Shown here: piece by piece, positions 10,039 through 19,200 of the stretch
How the letters are laid out: every line of letters starts with the position of its first letter
How positions within the stretch are numbered: position 1 is the stretch's first letter
Origin: an uncultured Opitutia bacterium
GTDB lineage: Bacteria; Verrucomicrobiota; Verrucomicrobiia; Opitutales; UBA953
Assembly: GCA_903840355.1 (NCBI GenBank)
Contig: CAIMFJ010000004.1
Coordinates: 496,001-560,000, forward strand
Direction of reading: 5' to 3'
Length of the DNA: 64,000 nt
Program-made: the position numbers and the translations under genes
Notes under the pieces: model-generated
Seen by the model: the letters and a program-made list of their open reading frames with translations, nothing else
Told to the model about the DNA's origin: nothing
Database searches by the model: none

Positions 10039-11370
10039 ATGAGCGAGACGTCCCCACCACCGCCCCCGTTGCCTGACGCTACGCCGCCTCCCTTACCTCC
10101 GCCTGCCCCGGTGGTGATTCCCGTGGTCGAGATGGAGGAAAATGCTTTGGGGGTGAAGCGGGCCAAGCGCTCTTGGTTGCAGCGGATTGGTTTTGGCGGC
10201 TTGGCGGTTTCGTTAGGCGTGCACTTTTTTCTGATTATCGGGGCGTTATTCTGGGTGATTTCAACTTGGAGCGATGCCGCTAAGAAAGATCCTGATTCAT
10301 TTTCTACGGGTGCGGGAGGCGGTAATAACGGAGATCGCGCGAGAATGGCTGACCACAAGGTGCAGCCGAAGAATACGAAAACTTTAGCGAAGAACGTTAG
10401 TCGCATCACCAGCAAGAATGCTAATAGTTCCATTTCTTTGCCTGATTTGCCCACGGCTTCTACATCGACGCTGTTGTCGGGGATGATGGCTGGGGGCGCT
10501 TCTAAAGGCTTTGGCGGTGGTTCGGGTGGTGGGATTGGCAATGGGATGGGTTTAGGCGTCGGAGGCGGTAAAAACTTTGTTGGTCGCCCCGTGATGGGTG
10601 CACGTATTATCGCCCAAAAAATCGCCGTTTACATGGACGCCTCCGGTTCGATGGGAGGGTATTTAGATCGCGTTGAAAACGAGATTCGGAAGCAGTTTCC
10701 CGATGCGGACGTTTTCATGTACAATGGTATTTTTACTTTCGTGCAAGACGGCGCCGTCGCGGGCGGACTGCATTTTAAAGGTCAACCTATTGCGCGGATT
10801 GGACCTGGGATTCGCGACACGGATCCCAAGAAATTATCTTCCGTAGGCAAAGCGGTGTTAAAGAAATATGACAGTAATTTTATGGCCGGCTCCGTAGGGG
10901 CTTGGGTGGATATCATGCGTCAAGAGAAGGGGTATGATGCGTTGGTGTTATTTTCTGACTTTGAAGACGGGGTTACGCAGTGGCGTATCAAAGGTGAAAA
11001 AGGCAGCAGCACTAAGGGAGGCTCCAGCTATCCAGTCGTTTATTATGATGGTACCCGCACGGATTTGGGTGGGGGTTCGGATCTGCGTAAACCTGCTGAA
11101 AAAACTTGGGAAGAAGAGTGGGTGCGTTCCTTTGCTGCGGCTAAAGATGGTCGCGGTCCCCGCCTTTACTGTTTCTCAACCGAGCAAGAGCCTCAGCCGT
11201 TGCTCACCAAATGCGTCGTGGCTTCTGGTGGACAGATTAAAATGGTGACGTGGTTAAAGACCGGCGGCGAGCCCCCAGCTGAAGATGCGAATGCCACGAC
11301 GATGATGACTCCGGCAGCTGCGGCCGTGCCTGGTGCAAGCGCTCCTAAGCCCTACAAGCCGCCACGCTAA
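10039..11370 (+). CDS. Membrane-anchored vWA-domain protein with a TonB/TolA-like helix (copy 1)
   Basis: 443 residues. A proline-rich cytoplasmic N-terminus (1-30) and a basic patch (KRAKR) precede one transmembrane helix at about 51-75. The helix contains S58-L-G-V-H62, the Ser-x-x-x-His spacing by which TonB and TolA contact ExbB/ExbD or TolQ/TolR. Then come a linker, a glycine-rich stretch (about 150-178) and a vWA-like domain beginning near 193. Its metal-site motif is D200-A-S-G-S, with FSDFEDG further on. The tail carries EQEPQP and a cysteine also present in copy 2. The role is unknown. vWA domains bind proteins through a divalent metal, so a periplasmic binding role is plausible; coupling to an ExbB/ExbD motor is inference. 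Confidence 0.8.
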   Translation: MSETSPPPPPLPDATPPPLPPPAPVVIPVVEMEENALGVKRAKRSWLQRIGFGGLAVSLGVHFFLIIGALFWVISTWSDAAKKDPDSFSTGAGGGNNGDRARMADHKVQPKNTKTLAKNVSRITSKNANSSISLPDLPTASTSTLLSGMMAGGASKGFGGGSGGGIGNGMGLGVGGGKNFVGRPVMGARIIAQKIAVYMDASGSMGGYLDRVENEIRKQFPDADVFMYNGIFTFVQDGAVAGGLHFKGQPIARIGPGIRDTDPKKLSSVGKAVLKKYDSNFMAGSVGAWVDIMRQEKGYDALVLFSDFEDGVTQWRIKGEKGSSTKGGSSYPVVYYDGTRTDLGGGSDLRKPAEKTWEEEWVRSFAAAKDGRGPRLYCFSTEQEPQPLLTKCVVASGGQIKMVTWLKTGGEPPAEDANATTMMTPAAAAVPGASAPKPYKPPR

Positions 11371-11460
11371 GGGGTAGATGCTAGAGTTGGGGCTTTAGCC
11401 CTGCTTGGTAATGAAGTTCAGGCACACAGGCTTGGGGTAGATTTTAGTTCGTGCAAAATT

Positions 11461-11478
11461 GAGGCATGACGATGCCTC
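11461..11478 (+). promoter_or_regulatory. Hairpin across the start of the second vWA gene
   Basis: GAGGCAT at 11461-11467 pairs perfectly with ATGCCTC at 11472-11478 around a 4-base loop (GACG). It encloses both candidate ATG codons (11466 and 11472) and the GAGG that could serve as Shine-Dalgarno for the second. It may limit translation; the pairing is seen, the function is inferred. Confidence 0.4.
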
Positions 11479-12551
11479 GTGTACTACTGACTCAGCGCCA
11501 TCAGGCGAGTTCATGGCGTAGTTTCCTGTTTTCGTTTACGGTACACCTGCTGTTGATTGCCTTGGCCTGTTGGGTGGTATTGCGGTACGCCACGCCCGTT
11601 CGACTAGAAACGCCTCAATCAATGGTCGTGGCCGGGGGTGCAAGTTCGCCCGCTTTGGGTGTTAAATCGTTTTCCCAAACGAAAACGGCGACCTTAGAGC
11701 GAGCCAAGTTGCAACGGCTCACGGTGAAAAATGCTACCAGTGGTTGCGTGGTATCTTCGGTGGCTTTGCCTAAAATGAAGCCGGGTGGTTCGTTGGGTGC
11801 CAGCGGGCAGGGCTTAGGCAAAGGAGGGCAGGGACACGGTTTTGCTTCGGGCTTGGGGCAGGGTCTGGGCACGGCCAGTGGCTTTACGGGAAAACCAGTT
11901 TTGGGAGCGACGATTCGTGCTAAAAAGGTCGCAGTGTATTTAGACTGCTCAGGTTCTATGAAGCCGTATTTAGACCACGTTAATCGAGAAATCCGACATC
12001 AATTCCCCGATGCCGATGTGTTTCGTTTTGATGGAGCAAGGGTGTTAGCCTACGAGAAAGAAGTCGTGTATGGCCGGGGTTTTCATGGCGTGGCTCCGCG
12101 GGTTCATGAGGCCCCGACGCAGACAATCCTGGCGGACTTAACACCCTACGGTCACCAATTGCAGGAGCGATTTTCTCAGGCCTGTGAAAAGGGTTCGTTG
12201 GGCGCGTGGTTGGATTATATGATTCAAGAGCCCTACGATGCGTTGGTCGTTTTTTCCGACTTTCAAGATGGAGTTCGCATTTATGAGCAAGATTCTCATC
12301 GTGATCCGCGCTTAATTTATTCGGATAGTTATTATCATCCCGTTAATCATGGCCGTGCGTTGCATTATCCCTGGGAGCAAAGATGGTTGGAGCGATTTGC
12401 GTTAGGGCAGCATTTTAAAGGGCCGCGACTTTACCTGTTTACGGTGCAACAAGAGCCCCAGCCGATTTTATTAAAATGCGTGGCTGCTTCGGGTGGGGCG
12501 TCGACTTCAGTATCATGGTTAAAGCAGAAGCCCGCGGTCGAGGCACGTTGA
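11466..12551 (+). CDS. Membrane-anchored vWA-domain protein with a TonB/TolA-like helix (copy 2)
   Basis: 361 residues, a shorter paralog of the preceding gene and 95 bases downstream of it. A short N-terminus leads into a helix at about 20-40 containing S23-F-T-V-H27, the same Ser-x-x-x-His spacing as in copy 1. A glycine-rich linker and the segment FTGKPVLGA precede the vWA domain, whose metal motif is D160-C-S-G-S. QFPDADVF, FSDFQDG, GPRLYLF and QQEPQP are shared with copy 1. It lacks the proline-rich head. ATG 11472 (MPRVLL) is an alternative start, 7 bases after a GAGG. Function is unknown; conservation of both anchor and metal motif argues that both copies work. Confidence 0.78.
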   Translation: MTMPRVLLTQRHQASSWRSFLFSFTVHLLLIALACWVVLRYATPVRLETPQSMVVAGGASSPALGVKSFSQTKTATLERAKLQRLTVKNATSGCVVSSVALPKMKPGGSLGASGQGLGKGGQGHGFASGLGQGLGTASGFTGKPVLGATIRAKKVAVYLDCSGSMKPYLDHVNREIRHQFPDADVFRFDGARVLAYEKEVVYGRGFHGVAPRVHEAPTQTILADLTPYGHQLQERFSQACEKGSLGAWLDYMIQEPYDALVVFSDFQDGVRIYEQDSHRDPRLIYSDSYYHPVNHGRALHYPWEQRWLERFALGQHFKGPRLYLFTVQQEPQPILLKCVAASGGASTSVSWLKQKPAVEAR

Positions 12552-12588
12552 CGGTTGCACCGTGGGCGGGATTGGTTTTAGATGCGGT

Positions 12589-13008
12589 ATGGTTCCCTTT
12601 ACCTCTGAGTTTCGTGCTGCGTTTGCCGATACGGATGCGGCGGGAATCGTGCACTTTACCACGGTCCTCTTTTGGGTTGAGGCCACGGAGGAAGCTCTCT
12701 TTCGCGAGTTAAAGCTACCTTTTTTTGTCCAAGAGGAGGAACGCGTGAAAGGTTTTCCGCGGGTGCGGATTGAGTGTGATTATAAGTTTCCCGTTTACCG
12801 TGAAGAAGTCGTGACCATCGCCCTACAGCCTCAGGAGTTGGGCGACAAAAAAATAGTCTGGAGCTTTAAGGCCACGGTCCAAGGGCGTGAAGTGGCGGCG
12901 GGCGCCTTAACGACCGTGTATGCCCACCGGACGGGGGCGGGGGCGATGGCCGCCGCACTCATTCCGTTGCCTACCTTAACTGGGCTGCGAACCTATTTTA
13001 AATTATAA
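12589..13008 (+). CDS. YbgC-type acyl-CoA thioesterase (hot-dog fold)
   Basis: 139 residues of the 4-hydroxybenzoyl-CoA thioesterase / YbgC family. The signature FADTDAAGIVHF at residues 12-23 contains the expected catalytic aspartate (D16), followed by FWVEATEEAL. Length fits the family. The frame is open to GTG 12562, but ATG 12589 leaves a typical short lead (MVPFTSEFRAAF). In many Gram-negatives ybgC heads the tol-pal operon; here it follows two proteins with TolA-like anchors by 37 bases. The substrate is not evident from sequence. Confidence 0.85.
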   Translation: MVPFTSEFRAAFADTDAAGIVHFTTVLFWVEATEEALFRELKLPFFVQEEERVKGFPRVRIECDYKFPVYREEVVTIALQPQELGDKKIVWSFKATVQGREVAAGALTTVYAHRTGAGAMAAALIPLPTLTGLRTYFKL

Positions 13009-13010
13009 TC

Positions 13011-14399
13011 ATGCCATTCACCGCGTCCCGCCTCTGGTTTTATTTCTTGGGTTGTGCGTTGGTCGTTTTGGTTTGGCAGAGTCAGGTTAAGGTGACGCCC
13101 ATGCATGCCGATGAGGCCGTGCAGTGGTCCCTCGCGAAAGACCTGAGCGAAGGAGTCCCCTACAGCACCAATGAGGATCGCTTTCACGGACCGACTTTAG
13201 CCGCCGTTACTTGGGTTCGCACCAAAGTTGCTGGGGTGTCCTTTAAGGAACTTACGCCAGAGTTTCTCCGTTTTAGTCCGCAGATTTTTTCGGTCATCAT
13301 GGCTTTGGCGGTTGTCCTGGTGCGGGGGGTGAGTTGGTGGGTGCGGGGGGCATGGATTTTCGTCCTGATTGGGGCGGAAGCACTCACGCCGTATGGACAT
13401 ACTTACATCCAGGAGATGCTATTAACGGCGGGGTTTGTTTGGGGCGTGGTGCTGTTTACGCAGGCCCGCCATGCCAAGAATCCGCGAGGCTATTTACTCT
13501 TAGCTGGTTTATGCTTTGGGTGGGCTTTGGCCTGTAAGGTCACCGCATTGGCTTACCTCGCCTTCTTCTTTGCGACCGGTCTTTGGCTCCATAGTGCCAG
13601 TTTTTCACGTCGTAACTTAGCGTGGTTGGGCGGTGGGATTCTGGTGGGTTGGAGTTTTTTCCAAAGCCTCGCATTCACGGACTTACATGGGTTGGTTTCT
13701 TGGTGGTACCAACTCGCCCGGGCTTTTGGCGTTGCGGCAGGGATGTCGGAAGATTCGTTGTGGGCGGAAAGTTACGCCCCGTGGTTTTGGACCGGAGGTG
13801 GCTTGTTGTTGATTAGTTTGGTACGTTGGGTGGCGCGAAGTCGTTTAGGCCACTGGCGAGAGTCCGACGTTGATCTGCCCTTAGCCACCGCTTGGTTGAT
13901 TTATATTTTTCATACTGTTTTGCCGTACAAGACCCCGTGGCTTTTGTTGACAGCTATCGGCTTGGCCCTCGCTTTAGTCGTCCCCGTTTTGATGAGTGGC
14001 CCACGGCGGGAGCAGGCGATCCTCTTTGCCGGGCTGTTGCTCTTGGCGTTTACCGCTCCGCGGGTTTTTGTGCACAGTCAGACTTTGCCTGAGGTTGTTA
14101 AATTTAGTGCGCAGACCGAACAAGTCGCCCAGGCTTACGGCCCCAAGCAATTTTACATCGCCATTGATGGTGGGCACTACTGGCCCTTGCCTTATTATTT
14201 AAGAAAATTCTCCGTGGGCTACGGTTCTTTCCCGACCGCTGAAAAAGCACCGTTGCGACTGGTGCCGATGGTCGACAACAGTCAGCCCGTTGTCGAAGGT
14301 TACCAGACGTTACGGCTGCATCTCCGGGCGGGGGAAGATTATTGGGTGTTAGTTGCCAAAGACCTTAAAGGTCCTCTAATGGACTTTGCTGCCCCATGA
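13011..14399 (+). CDS. Polytopic membrane protein, Agl23 / TIGR03663-like (GT-C fold)
   Basis: 462 residues with roughly nine or ten hydrophobic segments. The first helix ends before M-H-A-D34-E35-A-V, the acidic pair that GT-C glycosyltransferases carry in their first external loop. The N-terminal pattern and length resemble the TIGR03663 family, named flippase activity-associated Agl23. GT-C enzymes move sugars from lipid-linked donors; neither substrate nor direction can be read here. It starts 2 bases after the thioesterase and overlaps the next gene by ATGA, so the three are probably co-translated. Confidence 0.65.
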   Translation: MPFTASRLWFYFLGCALVVLVWQSQVKVTPMHADEAVQWSLAKDLSEGVPYSTNEDRFHGPTLAAVTWVRTKVAGVSFKELTPEFLRFSPQIFSVIMALAVVLVRGVSWWVRGAWIFVLIGAEALTPYGHTYIQEMLLTAGFVWGVVLFTQARHAKNPRGYLLLAGLCFGWALACKVTALAYLAFFFATGLWLHSASFSRRNLAWLGGGILVGWSFFQSLAFTDLHGLVSWWYQLARAFGVAAGMSEDSLWAESYAPWFWTGGGLLLISLVRWVARSRLGHWRESDVDLPLATAWLIYIFHTVLPYKTPWLLLTAIGLALALVVPVLMSGPRREQAILFAGLLLLAFTAPRVFVHSQTLPEVVKFSAQTEQVAQAYGPKQFYIAIDGGHYWPLPYYLRKFSVGYGSFPTAEKAPLRLVPMVDNSQPVVEGYQTLRLHLRAGEDYWVLVAKDLKGPLMDFAAP

Positions 14400-15304
14400 G
14401 TTCTCGTCCTGTCATTCACAGTTTCTCGCACGATGCCCTCGGTGCTCGGTTTTGGGTGCGTATTGCGGATGAAGAGGCAACCTATGCGAAAAACGCCGCC
14501 GCTGGGGTCTTTCAGATGTTGGATGATTTAGATTTCCAACTCGATAAGCGTCATGACAGCGGCCCGATTCAGGCGATTAATTCTATGCCCGAAGGGGCAC
14601 TGGTCACGGCCACGGATTATTTGCGGACGATTTGGGCCTTTGCCCAAGGCTTGCGTGAAGAAACGCAAGGGGCCTTTGATATCTCGGCTGGGGCTTTGTT
14701 TGACTATTGGCAACAGCGCAGTGAATTGCCTTTTAATGCCGATGACGCCGAGTGGACCAAGGCTTGCAGTGCGGTCAAAGAGGGTAAGTTTCAATTAGAC
14801 GGGGCCGAGTTTTCTTGTGTTAAACTGGGTGCAAAGTTGGACCTTGGTGCGATTGTTCGCGGCTTCGCGGTCGATAAGATGGCCGAGATGTTGGAGAATA
14901 ATTGGGGCATTCACCGTGCCTTGTTAATTGGCGGCGGTGGGGTCACCTTGGCCTTGGATCCTCCAGGCGATGCAAATGGCTGGCGGATTGGCGTCGGGGT
15001 GCATTCGGAAATGAAGCTTTGTCGCTTTGCCCTCGCGAGCAAATCGGGGTCGGGACAAGTGGGGCGTCTCGTGGATCCACGCAGTGGTCGGGCGGTTGAG
15101 TTGCCTGAACCGGTTCGCGCGATTGCGACCACGGGTTTGGAAGCCGAAGGGATTGCAATGGCCGCGGCCGTGCTTTCTCCCGCTGAGACCGAAGAAATGG
15201 TCAGCCGGGGTTGCAGTCGGGGCGTCTGGCAGCCCGATGGGACCCGTTGTGGGTCGATGACCTACTTTGATATCTCTGACCGCTTAGATCGTCCTACGGT
15301 TTAA
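14396..15304 (+). CDS. ApbE-like protein with altered metal-site motif
   Basis: 302 residues resembling FAD:protein FMN transferase (ApbE), which attaches FMN covalently to threonines of redox proteins such as RnfG or NqrC. Recognisable motifs are GAFDISAGAL near 98, KLDLGAIVRGFAVDK near 147, LLIGGGGVTLAL, and VDPRSGRAV. There is no signal peptide or lipobox. The C-terminal motif, normally ADALxT with Asp and Thr as metal ligands, reads AEGIAM near 249-254, so both ligands are changed. It may be catalytically altered or bind flavin for another purpose. No target protein is nearby. It overlaps the previous gene by 4 bases and the convergent TPR gene by 11. Confidence 0.7.
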   Translation: MSSRPVIHSFSHDALGARFWVRIADEEATYAKNAAAGVFQMLDDLDFQLDKRHDSGPIQAINSMPEGALVTATDYLRTIWAFAQGLREETQGAFDISAGALFDYWQQRSELPFNADDAEWTKACSAVKEGKFQLDGAEFSCVKLGAKLDLGAIVRGFAVDKMAEMLENNWGIHRALLIGGGGVTLALDPPGDANGWRIGVGVHSEMKLCRFALASKSGSGQVGRLVDPRSGRAVELPEPVRAIATTGLEAEGIAMAAAVLSPAETEEMVSRGCSRGVWQPDGTRCGSMTYFDISDRLDRPTV

Positions 15305-17039
15305 GTAGCTTATCAATGTCATCCAAAAGCTTTTCGCGTTGGGGCGAAAAGAGGAAAAGGTCGGAACCGATTAAATGTTTGGCACTGGCGAGAACTTCTT
15401 TGGGCGGGCGGCGCGTGGCCATCAGGCGTTTTAAGTAGAGTTCTAAATCGTCGCTAATCTTTTTATGATCTAACTTTAGTCGCACAATCTGCAGCAAGAC
15501 CGCTTGATTATTTTCGTTCTGCAGGTGGGTCTGGATTAAGATATCGTTCGCTTCATCAAAGCGGCCCACTTCGATGAGTTTGCGCGCACAGGTGAGCAGT
15601 AGCGCTGGGGGGAGGTTTTTGTTCTCAAGTAGGCGGTGTAGGTTGATTTCACCGATATCGAATTGCCCATCTGAAAAGTAAGCCACGGTGCGCAAGGCAT
15701 CGAAGGTGATGGTAATGTCCGCAGGCCATTGTGTGCGATCAGGGCCGTTATAAAGTTCGTCGACAATGCGAATGCAGTCTCGGGCTTTGCCGGCGTTGAT
15801 TAAACACTCAACGTGGATGAGGGTGAATTTTAGGCGATTGGAGAATGTGTTTTTCTGCGCCAATTTAAGGAGGCGGGCCGTGAGTTCGATGTCGTGGGAG
15901 TTGTTGGCGTAACTGGCCAGTTCGAGCATGGTTTGCTCGCTGCCACCGTATTGCTGAATCAGGCGTTCGATGACTTCTTGGCGTTTAGCCTGACTCTTGT
16001 CGTCCTTCATTAAGTAAAGCGACTGAATCGTGGGGCCGGGCTTATTGGGTTCAGCAATCGTGAGTAAATCCAAGCAGTCTCGGGCCGCGGCCAAGTTGCC
16101 CATTTCTTGTAACCACTTCGCTTTGATGCTGAGCAAGATTTTGGTGTCGGGGTGCTGTTGGAAGCCTTCGTTGATTAACTGCAAAGCCGCTTCGCGATCG
16201 CCCGATTCCCAGAGCATTTGGCTGTAGATAATCAAACCATCCAGCGTGTTGAGTAGTTGATTTTCTTTAATGATTTTAGCGGTTTCATTAAAATTACCGC
16301 GGAGGAGATTAGCTTGGGCGGTGGCGATTAATAGTTCGGTGCGGACGGCGGGTGCGAGGTCGGTTTGCGCTAGGTATTTTTTGCCGACGTTGATCACCCG
16401 TTGGTCCTGATCGAGCATGAAGCAGTGGACCAAGTAATTATGGAAATACTCCGGGTCTTGTTTGGCGTATTCGAGTGATTCTTCGAGTAACTCATAAGCG
16501 TCTAGCGTCCGACCAAAGGCGAAGAATAAACTCGCGCACATTTTCTGGGCCTCGAGGTTGGCGGGCGACAGGTAGGCTCCCGTCCCAATGTATTTGGCGA
16601 ACTCAGCGTAGTCCTGACGGTCATAGGCGGCCTTGGCGATGCTGACGTAAAAATCCCCTTTGCGTTGGAGGTGGGCTAGGCGCCCATAGGACGCTTTTTC
16701 CTTAACCATCAGCGCCCGGTCCCGATGTCGAATCTCGTCGCGACTTAGCGGTAGGTTGGAAAACCAATAGGCAATACTCTCTGGGAAATAGAGGTACATG
16801 TCGGCTCGCCGGGTTGTGGTGATGCCATTCATGTACCGTTGATTGAAGTAGTAGCCTTCGGCACTGAGCAGCCAGCCGAGTAGTGAAGCACAGCTAAGGA
16901 ATAGTGCCGTGCGACCCCAGACAAGACGGTAGGTCGAATCGTGGTAGCCCTTGCGTTCAATCGCTACCATGCCCCAGAGGATGAACCGTACGGGTCGCGA
17001 CCCAGGGGCCTGACTGTACTGGTAGGGGCTATCGGACAT
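15294..17039 (-). CDS. TPR-repeat membrane-anchored protein
   Basis: 581 residues. After a basic, polar N-terminus there is one probable transmembrane helix (RTALFLSCASLLGWLLSA, around 43-60). A long helical region follows with repeated TPR-like pairs, such as the YAEFAKYIGTGAYLSPANLE and NFNETAKIIKENQ segments. TPR arrays bind other proteins; the partner is unknown. The frame continues to GTG 17063, but ATG 17039 is preferred, giving MSDSPYQYS. A TATAAC hexamer lies 4 bases upstream of that ATG. The stop codon lies inside apbE on the opposite strand (11-base overlap). Confidence 0.7.
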   Translation of the reverse strand: MSDSPYQYSQAPGSRPVRFILWGMVAIERKGYHDSTYRLVWGRTALFLSCASLLGWLLSAEGYYFNQRYMNGITTTRRADMYLYFPESIAYWFSNLPLSRDEIRHRDRALMVKEKASYGRLAHLQRKGDFYVSIAKAAYDRQDYAEFAKYIGTGAYLSPANLEAQKMCASLFFAFGRTLDAYELLEESLEYAKQDPEYFHNYLVHCFMLDQDQRVINVGKKYLAQTDLAPAVRTELLIATAQANLLRGNFNETAKIIKENQLLNTLDGLIIYSQMLWESGDREAALQLINEGFQQHPDTKILLSIKAKWLQEMGNLAAARDCLDLLTIAEPNKPGPTIQSLYLMKDDKSQAKRQEVIERLIQQYGGSEQTMLELASYANNSHDIELTARLLKLAQKNTFSNRLKFTLIHVECLINAGKARDCIRIVDELYNGPDRTQWPADITITFDALRTVAYFSDGQFDIGEINLHRLLENKNLPPALLLTCARKLIEVGRFDEANDILIQTHLQNENNQAVLLQIVRLKLDHKKISDDLELYLKRLMATRRPPKEVLASAKHLIGSDLFLFSPQREKLLDDIDKLLKP

Positions 17040-17093
17040 GATGGTTATATCAACTTTACCCACGAAACGGGCAAGTGCGGACTCGCCCGACGC

Positions 17094-19106
17094 CTAGAGG
17101 ATAAATGATAAATCAGAGGCTTGATTTACCGGAGCTAAACAGGTCTCGCCTACGCAAACTTGGTACCCGGTCGCTGGTTCATGTGCGATGAGCCAGAGTG
17201 GACGGTAGGGGCGTTGGTGGGGAGGCGTGTGGGCATCACCCATGAGGACTTGTTGTAAGGTGTCCGTGAAGGCAGCTGGTGCCGCCTTGAGCGTGGCATA
17301 GCCAATCGCATACTGCGTTAAGCCATGGAGGGCGTAGCCAATCGCATCTGGTAAGCGACGACTCAAGCCGCCGTAGGCTTGAGAGAGTTGGGCGAACTCA
17401 TGCCGCCAGAGGGGTTGCTCCTGCAGGGCCTGAATCTTGCCAAAGGCATTGAGGAGGGCGGAGTTACTCGAAGGCGTGGCATGATCAAACCAATCTTTCT
17501 GCCGGACGGCTAAATCGGTGCGTTGTGGGCCGACTAAGAAGAAGCCGTCTTCTTGGTCGTCGCGGAACGTAAAGTGTACGTGTTCTAAAAGTTTTTTAGC
17601 CTTTTCAAGGTAAGGCGTGGGCGAGGTGTGGGTCCAAAGAGCGTAGGCGCTAAGGCTGAGTTCAGCTTCGGCTAGCCAAGCGTAGTCGAGGAGGGTGGCC
17701 TCGCCGCTCGCGATAGAACCGTGTACCACCGGTTTGAGCGAGCTGGCATCGTTGAGCGACAGGCCAATTTTCTCGCTGAGAATTTTTTCGGTTTTTAAAG
17801 CCAACTCGAACCAGTCGTGGCGGCCAAAAATCCACGCCGCTTCTGCAAGGTGGCGAATGAGGAGTGCGTTCCAACTGAGCAGGGCTTTTTCATCGCGCGT
17901 GGGTTGGGGGCGGCGGTTGCGTATTTCAAGTAGTTGCTGTCGGGCGGCGGCAAGGCGCTCGCGGTCGGCGAATTTACCGCGCAACTTGGGAATATTGGCT
18001 CCTTCAAAATTACCTTGATCAGAGATGCCGTAAACTTGGGCGAAATCAAACGCCTGACTGCCGAGGGCCTCCGCAATTTCGGCAGATTTCCAAATATACG
18101 TGGTGCCTTCATGGTGTTGCGTGTCGGCATCCAGTGAGGCGGCGAAGAGACCTTGCGAGAGTTGCATCTCGCGTTGCAACCAACCGATGGTTTCCGCCAC
18201 GACCTGTGCATAGAGGGGGTCGCGATAACGAGCCCAAGCCGCGGCGTAGGTGCCGATGAGTTGAGCGTTATCATACAGCATTTTTTCGAAGTGCGGCACC
18301 GTCCAATCGCGGTCGACGCAGTAGCGGTGAAAGCCACCTCCGATTTGATCGTAAAGTCCGCCGCGGGCCATGGCTCCGAGGGTCATCGTGAGTACCGCGT
18401 CCAATCGGGTGGCGAGTTCGCGTTTCGCTTCAACCGCGGCCGAACCGCGCAGGGTTAAGAGAAATTGCAGCGTTGAGGGTGAGGGGAATTTCGGAGCCCC
18501 CCCGAAACCGCCAAACGAGTCATCGTGTTGCGCACAGATTTTTTCGCCAGCTGCGATAAGGTCGTCCGGGCTTGAACCTTGTCCGTCCGCTTCGGGTGGG
18601 CGGGTCAGGTGCGTTAAGTTTTGCGTGATGGCCTCGGCGTTAGAGATTAACTCTTTTTTATTCCGGTGATAAAAATCCGAGACGCGCATTAGCAATTGGG
18701 GCCAGGGGACTTGTCCGAGTCCGCGGTCTTCGGGAGGGAAATAAACGCCGCCGAAAAACGGACGACCATCCGGCAGGCAGAAACAATTTAAGGGCCAGCC
18801 ACCTTGGCCGCTGACCATTTGGACCGCACTCATCATCAGCTGATCGACCTCTGGCAGTTCCTCGCGGTCGACCTTAATGCAGACGAAGTGTTGGTTCATC
18901 AGGTCGGCAATCCAAGGCTGCGAGAAGGATTCTTGGGCCATCACGTGACACCAGTGGCAGGACGAGTAACCAACGGATACGAGGACTGGTTTATCCTGAG
19001 CGCGGGCCGTGGCAAAAGCCTCAGGGCACCAAGGCCACCAGTCGACGGGGTTGTCTTGGTGCTGCAGCAGGTAAAGGGATTTTTGTTGGGCCAGACGGTT
19101 GGGCAC
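17094..19106 (-). CDS. Thioredoxin-fold DUF255 protein (YyaL / SSP411 family)
   Basis: 670 residues from GTG 19106. The N-terminus [15 protein letters not shown] and NPVDWWPW, the thioredoxin-like active motif C50-H-W-C53-H, and [12 protein letters not shown] are the hallmarks of the YyaL/spermatogenesis-associated protein 20 family. The C-terminal two thirds resemble an (alpha/alpha)6 barrel, as in sugar epimerases ([20 protein letters not shown]). The physiological reaction of this widespread family is not established. The frame is open to another GTG at 19172, but 19106 gives the usual family N-terminus and leaves room for a promoter opposite the divergent gene at 19201. Confidence 0.85.
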   Translation of the reverse strand: MPNRLAQQKSLYLLQHQDNPVDWWPWCPEAFATARAQDKPVLVSVGYSSCHWCHVMAQESFSQPWIADLMNQHFVCIKVDREELPEVDQLMMSAVQMVSGQGGWPLNCFCLPDGRPFFGGVYFPPEDRGLGQVPWPQLLMRVSDFYHRNKKELISNAEAITQNLTHLTRPPEADGQGSSPDDLIAAGEKICAQHDDSFGGFGGAPKFPSPSTLQFLLTLRGSAAVEAKRELATRLDAVLTMTLGAMARGGLYDQIGGGFHRYCVDRDWTVPHFEKMLYDNAQLIGTYAAAWARYRDPLYAQVVAETIGWLQREMQLSQGLFAASLDADTQHHEGTTYIWKSAEIAEALGSQAFDFAQVYGISDQGNFEGANIPKLRGKFADRERLAAARQQLLEIRNRRPQPTRDEKALLSWNALLIRHLAEAAWIFGRHDWFELALKTEKILSEKIGLSLNDASSLKPVVHGSIASGEATLLDYAWLAEAELSLSAYALWTHTSPTPYLEKAKKLLEHVHFTFRDDQEDGFFLVGPQRTDLAVRQKDWFDHATPSSNSALLNAFGKIQALQEQPLWRHEFAQLSQAYGGLSRRLPDAIGYALHGLTQYAIGYATLKAAPAAFTDTLQQVLMGDAHTPPHQRPYRPLWLIAHEPATGYQVCVGETCLAPVNQASDLSFIL

Positions 19107-19200
19107 CTCGCTAAAGTTAGGGTTTGGCGACCGGGTGCAACAAAGACCGTTTATTTCTCCTTCGACTTGCACGAGGCGGGGGAGGGGGTAAGGTCGATTA

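Noticed and set aside
9939-10541. 200-aa minus-strand frame opposite the first vWA gene
   Set aside because: It is a proline-rich mirror of the vWA coding sequence and shows no independent domain; the plus-strand gene has the clear paralog and motifs.
17795-18337. 180-aa frame inside the YyaL gene on the same strand
   Set aside because: It is a different frame within a well-supported gene with DUF255 motifs; no domain of its own.
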